Shown in pieces: positions 1-12,569 of a stretch of 64,000 nucleotides of DNA. How positions within the stretch are numbered: the first letter of the stretch is position 1; each line of letters begins with the position of its first letter. Below the pieces are notes generated by a model. The model made no database searches, was not told the origin of the DNA, and saw only the letters and a program-made list of their open reading frames with translations. The stretch spans positions 1,984,001 through 2,048,000 of the forward strand of contig NC_091275.1 of the NCBI RefSeq assembly GCF_042100115.1, read 5' to 3'. The DNA is from Alternaria dauci (Eukaryota > Ascomycota > Dothideomycetes > Pleosporales > Pleosporaceae). The position numbers and the translations under genes were made by a program.

Positions 1-3000
1 TTGAACACATGATATCAGATTTCACAAGTGAAGTTTGATCATCATATTCAAATGTCCGCGGGATCACCATGTTCTCTGTGATATCATGATAAGTCTCGAT
101 GGGGCCTACAAAGCCTATTCCCAACTCTACCTTACTAGAGACAAGTGCTGTAACTTTGAGGTTAGACTGTACCTACTTATGCATCATATACAGCACCATG
201 GCACGGCATTAAAAAAAAACGAGCATGCAAAGTCTGTGACAGCATAATATGTAAGGTGATGAGGGGTATCATGATACCAACTGAGTCCGATTTCACAATC
301 CGATTATAGCATCTCAACATATCCACTTTGAGCGGCATAGACAATGTAAGAATAAACAAAGAGTAGACGGATGAGGATAGTCACATCTGATGGCGAGGCG
401 GAAGGCAAGGTTGTGTCACACCCACCACGAACAAACATCTCCAGCCACCCACGGCTGGTATGTGAGTCTATTCTGGATACAGACGGAGCATGATGCGCAG
501 ATATCAGATTGCTTTCTTTTATACGCACTCCTCGCCGAACGTGTACATCTATGCATATCGGTGTGGTAGGAAGTGGAGATATTGAGTTCGTACACACACA
601 CAATGCGATGCTTTTTATCACCGGCTATGACGCATACCGATGCGGATTCCGGCCTTGCCCCGCTCAACCAAGATCTCAAAGTTTGCTTTTTGCGCGGATC
701 GCGGAAGGCTGCCCCTCTCCACAGCTGGCACTTGACCTTAGCCCACGGCAAAACGGCTGTCATGCCACACTCGTAAATTTGGACCGCAGGTTCGAAATGT
801 TGCTTTTGGACGGCATTATCACGACGCAGGACCCGCGGGAGAACCATAGATCTAGCCTGACGCCCGCTGCATGCAACCCGCAATAGCGTGGCAAGCCTGA
901 TCGGCAGCGGTGATGCGCTTCGGTGTACGATCGTGAAGAAAGAAAGCGTAAAAAAACTGTTGGTTTTCGGACGGGTGTACAGAGCAAAAGTAATCATCTC
1001 GGCAATGACATGGCAAATCTGCATGATCAGCTACGAACAGTTATAGTCAAACAAGGAACGGGGATCGATGAGTCCGCCACGATACCCCTACGTAGCCAAC
1101 ATTTTCTTTTCCCTGCATGGCTGGCGCCGGAAAATGCAAAGCCCAACCGTCGACACACCTTTGGACTTTGAAACTCGCCTAACATCCATGTCAAAGAGAT
1201 GGAACTTTCCAGCGCATGTAGAAGGTGGTTGGCGTAATTACACTGGAATAGCCGTTGTGTAAGGTAGGAGAAACCCCCCCCTGTCGACAACAGGTGGCTG
1301 AGGATCGAACCGAAATCCCGCCCGCTCGCCTCGCAGAGGAAATGCCTTCGGTCCACCGTCCACCAACATCATTGTACTAGGGTCTCGACTAACGGACGTG
1401 CGTCAAGATGCGAAGGGCTTGCAAAAGTTGGGCAGTGGTGAACAGGGGGGAAAGTTTGACGAGTCACCCAAGGGCCGCCGCCGCGATCGCTGCGAGGTCG
1501 AGACTGTGTGATCCCCGTGTGCGACGTGACGAGCGATCAAACATGGATTGACGGGCGACGCTGGGGGGTGATTACCGTTTGACATTGATACGTATTATCA
1601 TCGGGGATGAGGGTTCATTGGCTTGTCGGGTTCAGATCTGGATCCACGGACTTGGTACTGATATTTGCTTTTCTGGCTTCTCGACCTGATGTGCGCCGTG
1701 GGTGCTCCATGTAGCCTGGCAGCGGAACAAGATAGGAAGAGCGAGGCGTGGGCTGGGCCTATCCTGCTTCGAGTGCATCTGATCTGTATCTGGAGCGACA
1801 TGCAGTATGTAGCCAGATGTCTCCACTGCATTCGCCTATGCCACCCCCCCTTCCTCCAGCTGCGACCCGTTCCTGCGTACTTCCATGACCCGTGGGCCGC
1901 TGCTTGAGCGAACGTTTGGCGATTCAGTTTCAGAGTAAGACTTGATATATTGACACATGTGCGACAGTCCTCGCATCGCGTGGCATTCTGATCAGGACTA
2001 ACCAACTCATTCTGTGGTTGATGGCTGTTGGGAAGGAGACGGGATGAAAACGTTTCGCATCCTGGTTATTCCGGCAGTTCCGCCTTGCTGTTTGCTTCAT
2101 TCAACATGTGCCGTGTGGGGAGGAGTATGCGATGGGTCTTTTTTCCAAGGGGATAAGTGGGACGTCCAGACCGTGGGGTTGCTTGTTGGTACTGGACTTG
2201 TTTCCACGTTTGACGTCAACAGGCCCCTGCAACGGATGACAGATGCGACAAGCATATGCTGGCAGAAGCCATTACATGTCAGGTACAATGTTGGAAGCCT
2301 TCGCTTTGTGCAGTGTCTTGAGGATCTGTATGTACCTGTTCACAATCCAGGGCGCAATAAACGAAACGCGCGTGGTCAAGGTGCTTTGCTGCAGGCAGTA
2401 TGTAGTTGCCGGCCCTCAGCGCTGGGCGAACTGCGCCTCGATATTACTTTTGATTATGTATCCATACTACTCTCACCCCGAGTGACACAAAACCAGTTAT
2501 GTCCGATGCATAGGGGAACAGTTGGTGGGGGGAGAGGGAGGGGGGTTTCACGTACTGTTGGTCACCTGAAACATAGGCAGCTAGCATTGCCAGTCACGCC
2601 CCGGTCCGCGTACTCGGAGTTGTGTGAACCAAAATTGCTCTCGCGATTGCATTAGGTATGTATACACATGTGCACAGATCGACGATAGAACCCCTTGCAT
2701 CCTAAGATGAACTAAGCGTGTATAAAAATATAGTGGCAGACTTATAGACGTATAATGGTGCACCGTTAAGGTGAGGGGTAATGCGCCGAACATACCGAAG
2801 TGGTAGCTCTGCCGGCCTTGCCTCGCACTCATGGCATCCTCCAGCGGAATTCACCGTAGTGGAGTTCCAAGACAGCGTTAACTAAGTGCGAGTGGAGATT
2901 TACAATAGTCCGCTTTTCGACAGACGCACATGACGAGTATCGGGTTCGAGGCAAGCGCAAATCCGGATGCTTGTTTCCGAGTGGAGCTATTGAACATGCG

Positions 3001-3419
3001 TGAACGCGCCGGCTTGTTGGAGTAGCGCAGAAGATGCAGCAGTATAGCAAGGGTACGATATTCGTGCATCTAAGTGCATGTAGCTAATCAATCGCTAAGT
3101 AGCAGTGGTATCCTCTAAAGCATAGATGTGATGATGATGACAATGATGACGACGCCCCAGTCCCTACTTTTGCAAGCCCAGGGGAATCCGCGTAACACAA
3201 GAAAGTGTGGACCGTTTTGGTATCATAAACCCAAGAAGATGTGTAAAGTGAAGAAGCCGCCCAAAGTAGGAGGAGCCCAAAAGCGGCCCTTGTGGCGATG
3301 TCGCCGAAAAACAGTGTGGCCGTGAAGAGAAGCAAGGAAAGATAATACCAAAGAATGATGCGGTATGGTACAGGGTATATGCAAGCAAACGCGAAGACTT
3401 CGAAGGGTCGTGTGCAAAA
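1..3419. other. Gene-free stretch at the left edge
   Basis: No gene is supported here. Open frames on both strands overlap each other, resemble no family, lack good splice sites and mostly start at non-ATG codons. There are two short palindromes sharing the core TATCATGATA (82-91 and 265-278) and a 10-bp direct repeat GATTTCACAA (18-27 and 289-298). A short GAT/GAC-rich run lies near 3128-3153. Confidence 0.6.
265..278. repeat. 14-bp perfect palindrome GGTATCATGATACC
   Basis: Perfect inverted repeat read directly in the sequence. Its 10-bp core is repeated at 82-91. It lies next to the second copy of a short direct repeat (GATTTCACAA at 18-27 and 289-298), so the first 300 bases may contain remains of a small repeated element. 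Function unknown. Confidence 0.6.
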
Positions 3420-6400
3420 TCAGTTCTCCTCCATCAATGCTTCCTGGTCGCCGGTTTCGCGCCACTCGCGCGCCCGTTCAGACAGGCGCTTGACACCTGC
3501 AATGCGCTCTGCCCAAAGAGATTCAGATGGAGATCTGAATGTGTACGCACGCTGTGAGGAGATAACACCTATTGCCTGTAGCACCGCCTTGCGCGAATCT
3601 CTGCCGAAGACGGCAGGGTGATTGATCCATTCGAGACTGGACTCGAGTTCTGCATCAAGGGCGTACATGGTTCTGACGTCAATGCCTGCTGCAGGAGTGA
3701 AGGGGCTGTCTGCGTGGGGAGAGGGTGTTCGTGCACGCAAGTCGCCACTGGCGCTATGAGTAGTTGGTGACGCTGACCCGGTGCTGCCTGCTGCACTCGA
3801 TGGTTCATTGCGTCGGTGGCCTGGAGGTGGCAGTGGTGGCAGACCCCCCTTTCCAAGTCCTTTCAGGATACTGCGTGTTTCCTTGAGGAGGTGGTGGGCG
3901 CGTTCGTGTTGGCCGCGGGAAACAAGCGTCAATGCGCGGGTAAGCATGTCTGATGTGAGCAGCTCCATGCGTCGCTGTACTACATGAGGATGTGGTGGGA
4001 TAGGAGGTGTTGGTGGTCTTCCTGTTGGGCTCTTCTTTGGCCCAGAAGGTAGCAGAGTAATGGCCAGTAATGATGGCCGTGGCAGGTGTGAAAGGGATCC
4101 TTCTCTTAGAATATCGCCGTACGTAAGGTCTGCCTGGATCAGAGGTACTTCTTCGACGCTGAGCGTGCGTGACTCGTCCTGATCGAGTGGTCCACCAAGA
4201 GCCTCCAGGCCAGACACAATCGACTCCCAGGGGTCCTGAGGAAGCTGTTCTGGAGAGCCAGTATCCGGCGCGATAGCCAGTTGAACTAGGATGTCTCGCT
4301 TGTCGCCAAAACGCAGATCACCCAATGCCGCTTCAGCATCACGTCCGGTAGCTCGTTTGGTGATGTGTAGCGCGCCACTGATCTTGACAAACTTGGCAGG
4401 AGAGCCTTCTGGTAGTCGCAACTTCAACTTTACGTTTTGATGCGAGGTACTTTGGAGGGAACCAAGGCACCCCGCTGCACACTCACGAAGCATCATCCAG
4501 TCTTTGACGTATGTGTACGAAGCCTTGGTTCGCGTAGAAAGTTCAATCATGGTGTCCGGTTTGTGTGTAAGTCCAAGACCAAATGAGTGAATAGAGACCC
4601 TAGATGAGCGTTAGTGGTGATCATGTGTCTGATAGTATCAGAGTACTCACTTGGCAGCCTCGGCGCGGGAGATAACAAAGTCGACGCTCTCGGTGTCTGA
4701 AGTGGACGAGTCGCTGATAAGTAAGATACTGGAGAGGGGGTTGCTGGACTTGCGCTGCATGAGCAAATCCATGGCCACGTTGGCTCCGTCGACGACGTCG
4801 GCACGCAGGCTCTTCTGTCCTACAGGGCGTATGGAGTCAAGCACTTTGGGCCAGTCTCTCCAAGCCTTGCCAGTCATGCCAACGATGGGAACACCGCCTC
4901 CGCTAGAACCGAAGGTGACAAGGCCCATACGATCGCGCTCACCCAGGTTGTAAACGAGGAAACGTAATGCGTCGCGGAGCAAGTTGATCTTCAAGCCCTG
5001 CATCGATGACGAAACTGGGATGACAACGACAATGTCGACAGGCACGTGTATTGAAGCAGACAGACGGGGCTCTGGCATGCCGCCACGCGAGGCGCTGTAT
5101 TCGGTGGGTGCTGTCATGGTCGACCTGGCGGCGCCGTAGGACGAGTTGATTGATGAGACGCGCTTGGGCCTACGGTAGTCGTCGTCCTCGGCTCCGGAGT
5201 TGTCCTGGTCGTACTCTGCCATGCGGCTGCTGGTGGGGAAGTCCAAACGAATGTCCATGAGTGCGCGCCGCCATAGTTCCAATTGGCCGCGATCCTGGAA
5301 TTGCAGGTGGAATGCGGGCAGCTCGGCCACCGAGAGGCTGAGGGTCAGGATCGAGTTCTCCGGCGAGTGCTCGACCTGGTTGAGGTGCTTCTTGATGAGG
5401 ATGGAGCCCTTGAGCGTGCACTTTGTCTTCTTGACCGGGGCTGCACCCTCCCACTGCGGTTGGGCCGCAACCTTTTTTTCTTTGACGCAGATCAGCATCT
5501 CGGAGAAGAGGTAGCACTCGAGCTCCTGCCATGACTGTCGGTCCTTGCCGACGCGGATGTGGCCGTGTAGTCGCAGCTTCCCGAAGCGCGAAAAGTCAAG
5601 GCCGTGCCAATTGTCGACACGGGCGTGGAGGTCTTCGGTGATCTCGTCCAGAACCTCAGCCGGCTCATACTGTGCTTCGGTAGGCCGGCTCGTGGCGGGC
5701 GATTTGCTGCGCTCGTAGTCGCTCTCCGCGACGCTTGCAAGTGGAGGGAGCGGCGATGCACGCGGCATGTCATCCAGGTTCGGACGCCACTTGCCCTCGA
5801 CCACCTCGACGGTAATCAGACACGTCAGGCTCTGTTGCTGCCGCGACCGGCTAAGAGTGGGAAATTCACTCCGGACAGTTACTATGGGCGGCGGGATTGG
5901 GCTCTTGAGGAGGCCACGCGGGCTGCTGAGGCTCGTCTCCATGGACTGCACGTCATAGTCGTGCCGCCGGCCGTCGTGGGTCGGGGCATAGTCGTTGGAA
6001 GAAGCAAGTCCCGTGGCTCCAGAGTCACTGCGTCCATGCGCCCTGGATAGCGACGCGCCCCTATCGGAACCACGGTCACGGCTGTGGCTGCTGTCTCGTT
6101 GGCGTGTGTGGGTGGTGGGCGGATAGCGTGCCGACGACGCGTTGCTTCCATTGCGAGAACGCCCAGTCGTCATGTGGTCGTCGTGCTGGCGGTCTGACGC
6201 CACGGTTTGGTTGTCCCAGGGTGTTGGTGTGTTGGCCGCGCTCCGGTGGCTCTCAGCTGCTTGCGATGGTGGCGGCTCGTGTTGGACTGACCGCACAATG
6301 GTTGACAGTTTCTCTGCGCGCACATCAGCATGGCTAGCCAGCGCTGTCTCGGAGGGCTGCCTACCAAGATCGAGAACGTTTCCACCTCTGCTGGTGTCGA

Positions 6401-6743
6401 GGCCCAGTGTGGCATCGCACGTGGGGCAATGCTGCGACTCGAACTCGCGAATGTACTCGTAGAAGCATGCTTCATGGGAAACATGACCGCACGAGAGCTG
6501 CAGTATCCGTTCACCCCGCAATGTGTATTCCAGGTTCTCCTCGCACACACAGCACTCGCTGCCAATAAAGGTCCGCTCTCGTCTCGTCCGGCTTCGCTCG
6601 ATATCCATTACTCCTGCCATGCCTCTGCCGGAGCGAGGAGGGATTTGTGAACTGAGAGTCGCGTCGGATCGTTGAGTGTGCGAGGTGAAGGGCTTCGTCG
6701 AATGACTACTGCGCGAATGGGGACGGAGTCCTAGGAAAGACAT
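3420..6743 (-). CDS. RING-PH-VWA scaffold protein, Ste5/Far1-like
   Basis: Two exons, 6743-4651 and 4599-3420, joined over a 51-nt intron (4600-4650; donor GTGAGT, branch CTAAC, acceptor CTAG), give 1090 residues. Domains in order: a RING-H2 finger at about residues 64-110 (CCVC, CGHVSHEAC, CPTC), a Ser/Arg-rich disordered stretch, a PH-like domain around 380-500, a VWA domain from about 585, and a C-terminal Vwaint-like region. This order is that of yeast Ste5/Far1 and of Pezizomycotina FAR1-like proteins, which hold MAP kinase or cell-cycle components together in the pheromone and cell-fusion pathways; that role is inferred. The VWA metal site looks degenerate (IPVSSS where DxSxS is expected), which suggests a binding scaffold. 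I start at ATG 6743 because the frame is closed upstream by a TGA; a spliced upstream exon (for example within 6760-7050) cannot be excluded. Confidence 0.85.
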
Positions 6744-9700
6744 GAGCGGCCTGAGCTCCAAGACAGGTCACAATGGTAGCAGGGAGAGCAGTACTATCGC
6801 TGGAGCCCACGACTGGACTGAACTCGACAGTCTTCTTTGCTTTCCTGTCTTGTTTGTCGTGTTTGTCGCCCAACAGTCCGAGCTGGTAGAGGTTCGTGTG
6901 TAGGCTGTCCTTGGGTTGACGGTGGGGTGTGTGAAGACGGCGGCGTCCAGACAAAGAAAGTTCAAACCCGTTCGACATGGAAGGGCCGGGGCTGGAGCAG
7001 GGCTCGCTTTTGGATCGCCTCAAGCACGTTTCAGCATCTAGAGAGCGCACACGGAGGATCGTTGAAGAGCTCGCGGGCTGGGTGGACCTTTAGGTTAGAG
7101 GCACCAGGTACCGGCAAAGTGCGTTAGCCGGAGTATTGTGCCAGACGCGATTCGAGCCGTCCAACACGGACCTGTCGGGGATGAACTGTGCAGAATTGGA
7201 GAATGCGATGCGCCGGCCCGTTGGCATGTGTCTTTTCATATACAGCACGCTTCTTTGCAGGACTCAAGAGCAGCTGCAGGACATGCCCTGGCTTTTGTCA
7301 CATCTGGGCTTCCGCTACAAGACCGGACAACTGCAGGCATCCCGTTTACAGGGAAGACCAAGCAGCTCCGATGCATGGCTGCAGGCATGTCGTGCGACCC
7401 CCTGCACGGGGGGCGTGACGGAGGCACTTGGTCCCCTGCAACGACCGACCGGAAGTTCATGCGTAAATAGGGAGGCTTGGGGATGACTGCCCTGCGCCAC
7501 CTCGCCTATCATTGGCCAATACTTTACACCGCGATTCAGTCCACGAGGTGGTCCATGATGGCGGGCCAGAGACCGTTCGCATCGCAAATCCTCAGCTTTT
7601 GCGTCCGTGAGCACGTCGAACCGAGTAGGGAGGCAGCCCACATACCCGCTTGGGTGTTGGCCAGCTGAGTCGAATCAGGAGTGATGCAGACACTCCACCT
7701 CAGGCAGGGAAGACACCCATGACAAAAGAGGCTCTTCTTCCCAAATCCGACGACGTCACGCCTCCTCTGCTATTTCTTACTCCTCGTAAAACCTGCCTGC
7801 TGCCTCGTCCAGATAGGGAATGCGCTAGAAGCTCCGTTTGGGCCTATTGAGGAGGTCGCTTCCCACTGGGGCCTCCTAAACCACGGTCCACTGTCCAGCG
7901 TCACGGATTCAGCATTGAGTCAGTCTCTTCCGTTAAAGTTTGGCTGCAACTGGGATGCTTCGGAAAGCCACCACTTCTAGAAGACCCCTACGAATCCTGC
8001 CAGGAAGAATTCACGAAGGGGTGACCTTACGGAAACAATTTCTCTCAACGTGAAATGCGCGGCTAGTGGCCTGCGGTTGCGCAAGCGAGCGTTACAATAC
8101 CTTTGCGCAATAATCTTTGAGGTTTTTTTGGTAACAAGAATCCGCCATCGTCGCAAACTTCCGTGCAACTTGTTTCTGCCATCCGAACCTTGGCCATCGT
8201 TCAGCTCGACTTTCGAGCTCCGTCGAACTTGATAGGTTGCCTAGAGGCACTCGCGTCGGGCGTACGACACTGTAGGTATAGTGGTCCCTTGGATCTTCCG
8301 GCCCCAGGCGGGTGTTGGCGTAATCAGCACATGGCACGCACGTGGATGCATCAACGTCATGATGAATTTTCGAGACGCGGGATCTCCGACTGCTCAACCA
8401 GCAACATCCATCGCAAGAGTTTTATCACCGGATCCACAGCAGGGCGAGTCTCCTCTCGTCTCGAGTTTGCAGATATGCAGCGCAATGTTGACGCACCGTA
8501 TTACCCAGGCTATTCTTGCCTGCACGCGACAAAATACGCGCATCTCGTGATTGGATTGGATGCACAATTTTCCGCGGCAGATTGCCATTACGTGTACTTT
8601 GCCTGCAGGCTCTGTACAGGCTATGCGCAGTAGCTTTTTGTCACTCGCATTTCCTGTCGCTGTCAGGAACACGGTCTGCATTATCCTGCATTTTTAGCCG
8701 GCAGATGCGCGGATTCGCTCAGATCCCGCCACGGCTGAGCGCCGTTTTTACAGCCCATGGTGTAGCCGAGTGAGCGCAGATACAGATGAGGAGAAGAGAA
8801 AAGCCACTGTATACCTGACCATCTTGTGTAGCTCTTCTCTCTAGGTGGCTTTGGAGCGGTTATACTGTACGACGGCTGTCAGTAGGTACGGACGATGCGA
8901 ACAGCAGCTGTCACCACTGTGACAGACGCCTCGTTACTCGAATCATTCGGTCGTCTTGCCTTCTCACACTCCGGTTGGTGTTGGTTGCCTGATTTGTTGG
9001 TGATTATGTCGCTAAGGACTTCTCCGAAGCTACTGATGCGGCCTTTGGTCGTACTCACCGCATATGTCCAATGTTCTCAACGCAATCGCGAGCTCCGTGT
9101 AAGTAATCCGATTATTGCCTCCACTGCATTGAAATTTAACCTTGCGCAAGCAGTAGTAGCTTCGCCTACTCTGAGTATAGATGACTCCTGGGTGATCCTA
9201 CTGTTATTTTGATACCTACTTCTCGCATCCGTCGTAGTCCGTGAATGCCCAACTGGGCAGAGGATATCTCGTTACGAGACACGGTAGCACGACGATCTCC
9301 TTCGAAGTTTTGGTTCTCATCTTCCATTGTCCACCGGAGCTATTCTGCTTAAAGTCAATGTGTGGTGATGCGACTAATGTAGTGCGCTAGTTCTCGACGA
9401 TCTCGAATAGCCTTCCATCTAGTGTGCGCCATCAAAACCACCACACCACTACCAGAAGCCACCTCGTTAAACTCGGGTTTCATGGTCCTTTTTGCGCCCA
9501 TCTCAAGCCACACGATCCATCAATGGACCCATGACGATCATGTGCGTTCCTTCCCGCCTCTCGTCCTGATCTCTTTCCCCACTCCTTCTAGAAGGTCCCC
9601 TTTTTACGGAAGACTTCCCAGCCATTCATTCAGCATAATGTTGCAATCTATTTGTCACAGCACCGAATCATCGATAATGTACAAAAAACGGTACCTTTCC

Positions 9701-10580
9701 GAAATGTAGCGACACCGGTGCGCGTGTTTGCTGGCTGTTTACATTCGTTTAGAAGTACACATGTCGTCATACTGAGTTTGAGCATGAAGCAAGGCTCTGC
9801 TTGGTGCTCAAGGGGTTCAACTGGGTGGCGCAGCGCATTGTCAAGACGACAAGAAACCTTACTGCAGTATGTACCACTCGTTCTGTATGTCCAACACCGG
9901 AAGAACTCCGGTTAGTGGCGTGCAGACTGTGACTTGCATTGCCTCGGCGCAACGCCACTAGCACGCCTGGTTACCCTTCCCCAGACCCTCCATCACCTAC
10001 GCTATCGTTGTATGCAACCACGACGGCCCACGACTTTACTTCAAACGCGATACTTCCCGAACCATTTTTCGCGCCTGCAGCTACGTCTTGTATCTCCACG
10101 ACATATATCGGCAAATGACAACACGATTCTGACCACTTCGGCAAAGAACTCCTATGGTTCGACTAATGCGTGATTTGGCATACCCTGCACCGTCAGGTAT
10201 CTATTGGGTACACCTGCTTGAGGGTCTCCCATGGTACCAGGCGCAACGTTTAGCTCGATATTTGCTAGCGGGACACGCTCCGCGTTATTCGCCCATGAAT
10301 GGTCATTTCGGGTACAACAATACCGCATTTTCGCTCGAAAGCTCGAGCTGTGCACTAAGCACAAGGCGACATATCTTGACACGGCCTCTGAGTTCGTGTC
10401 TGCGTTTCAGCTACAGCTTGACAGCGTCAGGAGTCGACTGTACAATTTGTTTGCTTCAGATCTTGGGAATACAACACTGGAATGAGGTCCGAGCTCCACG
10501 ATTGGCAGGCACGTCGTGTGCGCAATCGAGTAGGTTTCAACCTACCACTACACACTGCTATTCACGGGATATACACCGTA

Positions 10581-10604
10581 CATCATCATCATCATCATCA
10601 TCAT
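10581..10604 (+). repeat. (CAT)8 microsatellite
   Basis: Eight uninterrupted CAT units followed by CAC. It lies in the gene-poor interval. The poly-His and poly-Asp frames it creates are an artefact of the repeat. Confidence 0.9.
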
Positions 10605-12143
10605 CACGCTCGACGCCCTTGCGTCTGCGAAGCCTGTGAGCTGATGCTACTTCACACACGCGTTGTGTTACTAGTAAAGGGACCATGTCCTCAGCCGATG
10701 ACAACCCCGCTATACGAGAAGACAACCGATGTCCAATATACACACATAGTACGATGGTCACGTCGGACTTCTCGCTAAACCTTGGTCTAGCCTTTTCTCC
10801 GTTACATTTTGCTGTACACACGGGAGAAATATCGCATGTGGCATTGAAGCCGTCCGTGGGCGGCGCTACATATCAAAAACTCGCTAGCTTCGGTACTTCT
10901 CTACCATGCAAAATCCCTGCTTGTCTACGGAATCTCGATACGCACAGGTGAGGAACGGCAGATGCAGATGAACATACGTTGAAGGTCTATGCTTTCGGAT
11001 GCACCTTAGAGTGGGCGACCCACGACCCGGTCGCGCTCTAATTCGCACTGAGCAGAGTATTCAAGCACAATCTTTGTGAACGGCTGCCTTACACAATTAA
11101 GATTTGCTTGAAAATTAACTCCATCGAAACTGTACCAGAGATGCAAATATACTGAAGATCGACGGTCAAAGTCATCTGCGCTAGTTTTCCCGTCGACCGA
11201 ATATACTTTGCACCAGCTGTACATGCCCAAAAACAGCAGCGTCGTCATACCAACAGAGACCCTCTCTACGACCAGAGCAGCGATTGGAGCAAGTTAAGCT
11301 TGCACACGCCTCAAGAAACCGAGCCACTCGGGTGATTGCCTTCGGCTCTGAACCTACTGTCGTATCCAGTAGTCGGGAAGAGCGAATGAAGCGCTACTGG
11401 TGTCACTCCGGAGAATATCGCGGCTGCATGCAGGGTCTTGCATAGTCGCTGCCTAGGTAAAACGAGTGACGACTTTGCATGCAACATGGATGATTCTCGG
11501 CCCAGCATTGGAATGGAGATCAGATAAGCTGGCAAGGGACCAAAAGTTGGTGACACATTGTTTGAACAGTCTCTTGCGGCAGGAAAGAAGGTTGTTTATG
11601 CGTACGTCTGGCCGATCAACCAATACTTGTTGGCATAGGAACTAACAGAAACAGAAGGTATTGAGTTTGCCGCAGTTGGTTGCTGCAGCGAACACGAACA
11701 AATATATTGTCGTATATGCAGTTTCAATCACACCTGATTACACAGGCTATGGGCCTCGACGTTTACTAGATTCGATACCACCTAGCACCTCTATCCACTG
11801 TTAGACGTTATGCTAGACCTGGAATCGTGCATCCTCGGCATTCTCAGCTCGCAATAGCTGCTTCGTAGAAGTATGGCATAGTGCAAGAATAGGTGTCAGG
11901 CACCATGGAAGACATTAGACAGCCTTGCGAACGGCGGATTAGTAATCCTGAAACACTGTCGAACGCTTCAGACTTTCGCCAAATCTCCCCGCATTCGGCA
12001 TCATACTTCCGCCGTCGGTCTCTCCCCGATAATGGTAGGTGTAACTGGCACGGTATGGGTTTCAGATGTCTCTTGTCATCTCAGCTCATTTTGGACCGGT
12101 CTTTCAACAATCACTTGTCAGAATTCCCTTGGACAATTGCACA

Positions 12144-12569
12144 ATGGCTTCACAACACCTGAACTCCCATAACAAGGAAAACAATCTCTATTACCAGGGC
12201 GAAGGAATGGTTTCAACTCAAACGGCTACTCCAACTCACCCCAACGAGCCCAGCGATAGTACGACTCAGCAAGCCAAGCCACCTCTCCACCTCCATCTCC
12301 AAGTCCAACCCCGGCCTCTCTCTCTCTCGTCTCTTCCTTGCAGCTTGAACAGAAAGAGAAGAGAGTCAGTCGTCTCCACAATGCAAGGCGCGCCGAAACG
12401 TCGCTCCATCCGTCGGAGAAATAACCTTACTCACGAACCGGGGAAAAGCCGTTGCGCAGCCTTTGCGGCTCCCTCTCGGCCAAGCCCAAAGTCAGCCGCA
12501 TCCGCAGCCGTTGGGAAAGGCGACTTGTTCCGGTATGACGACGACTCTTCGCCAAGATCAGCAGCATGA
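12144..12569 (+). CDS. Doubtful small hypothetical protein
   Basis: An ATG-started frame of 141 residues; a longer version starts at ATG 12066. The predicted protein is rich in Ser, Pro, Gln and Arg, begins MASQHLNSHNKENN and ends with a basic then Ala/Ser-rich tail, without any recognised domain, signal peptide or membrane segment. It is the only frame in this 7-kb interval whose composition resembles a disordered fungal protein. No splice sites or promoter elements support it. It may be a random open frame. Confidence 0.2.
   Translation: MASQHLNSHNKENNLYYQGEGMVSTQTATPTHPNEPSDSTTQQAKPPLHLHLQVQPRPLSLSSLPCSLNRKRRESVVSTMQGAPKRRSIRRRNNLTHEPGKSRCAAFAAPSRPSPKSAASAAVGKGDLFRYDDDSSPRSAA

Noticed and set aside
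416..1024. Minus-strand 202-residue open frame
   Set aside because: Overlaps plus-strand frames of similar length, has no recognisable domain, and its composition (Cys, Arg, Ser, Trp scattered) looks random.
1296..1315. tRNA-like T-loop (GGTTCGATCC on the minus strand)
   Set aside because: The flanking bases do not pair as a T-stem and no anticodon or acceptor arm is found around it.
2014..2655. Plus-strand 213-residue open frame
   Set aside because: Starts at GTG; the first ATG is at 2044. No family resemblance, no promoter or splice context, and mixed random composition.
8163..8633. Plus-strand 156-residue open frame in the gene-poor interval
   Set aside because: Overlapped by minus-strand frames of similar size, without domain or codon bias; no ATG-centred start context.
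10558..10821. Frames with poly-His or poly-Asp runs
   Set aside because: They are translations of the (CAT)8 microsatellite, not evidence of a gene.
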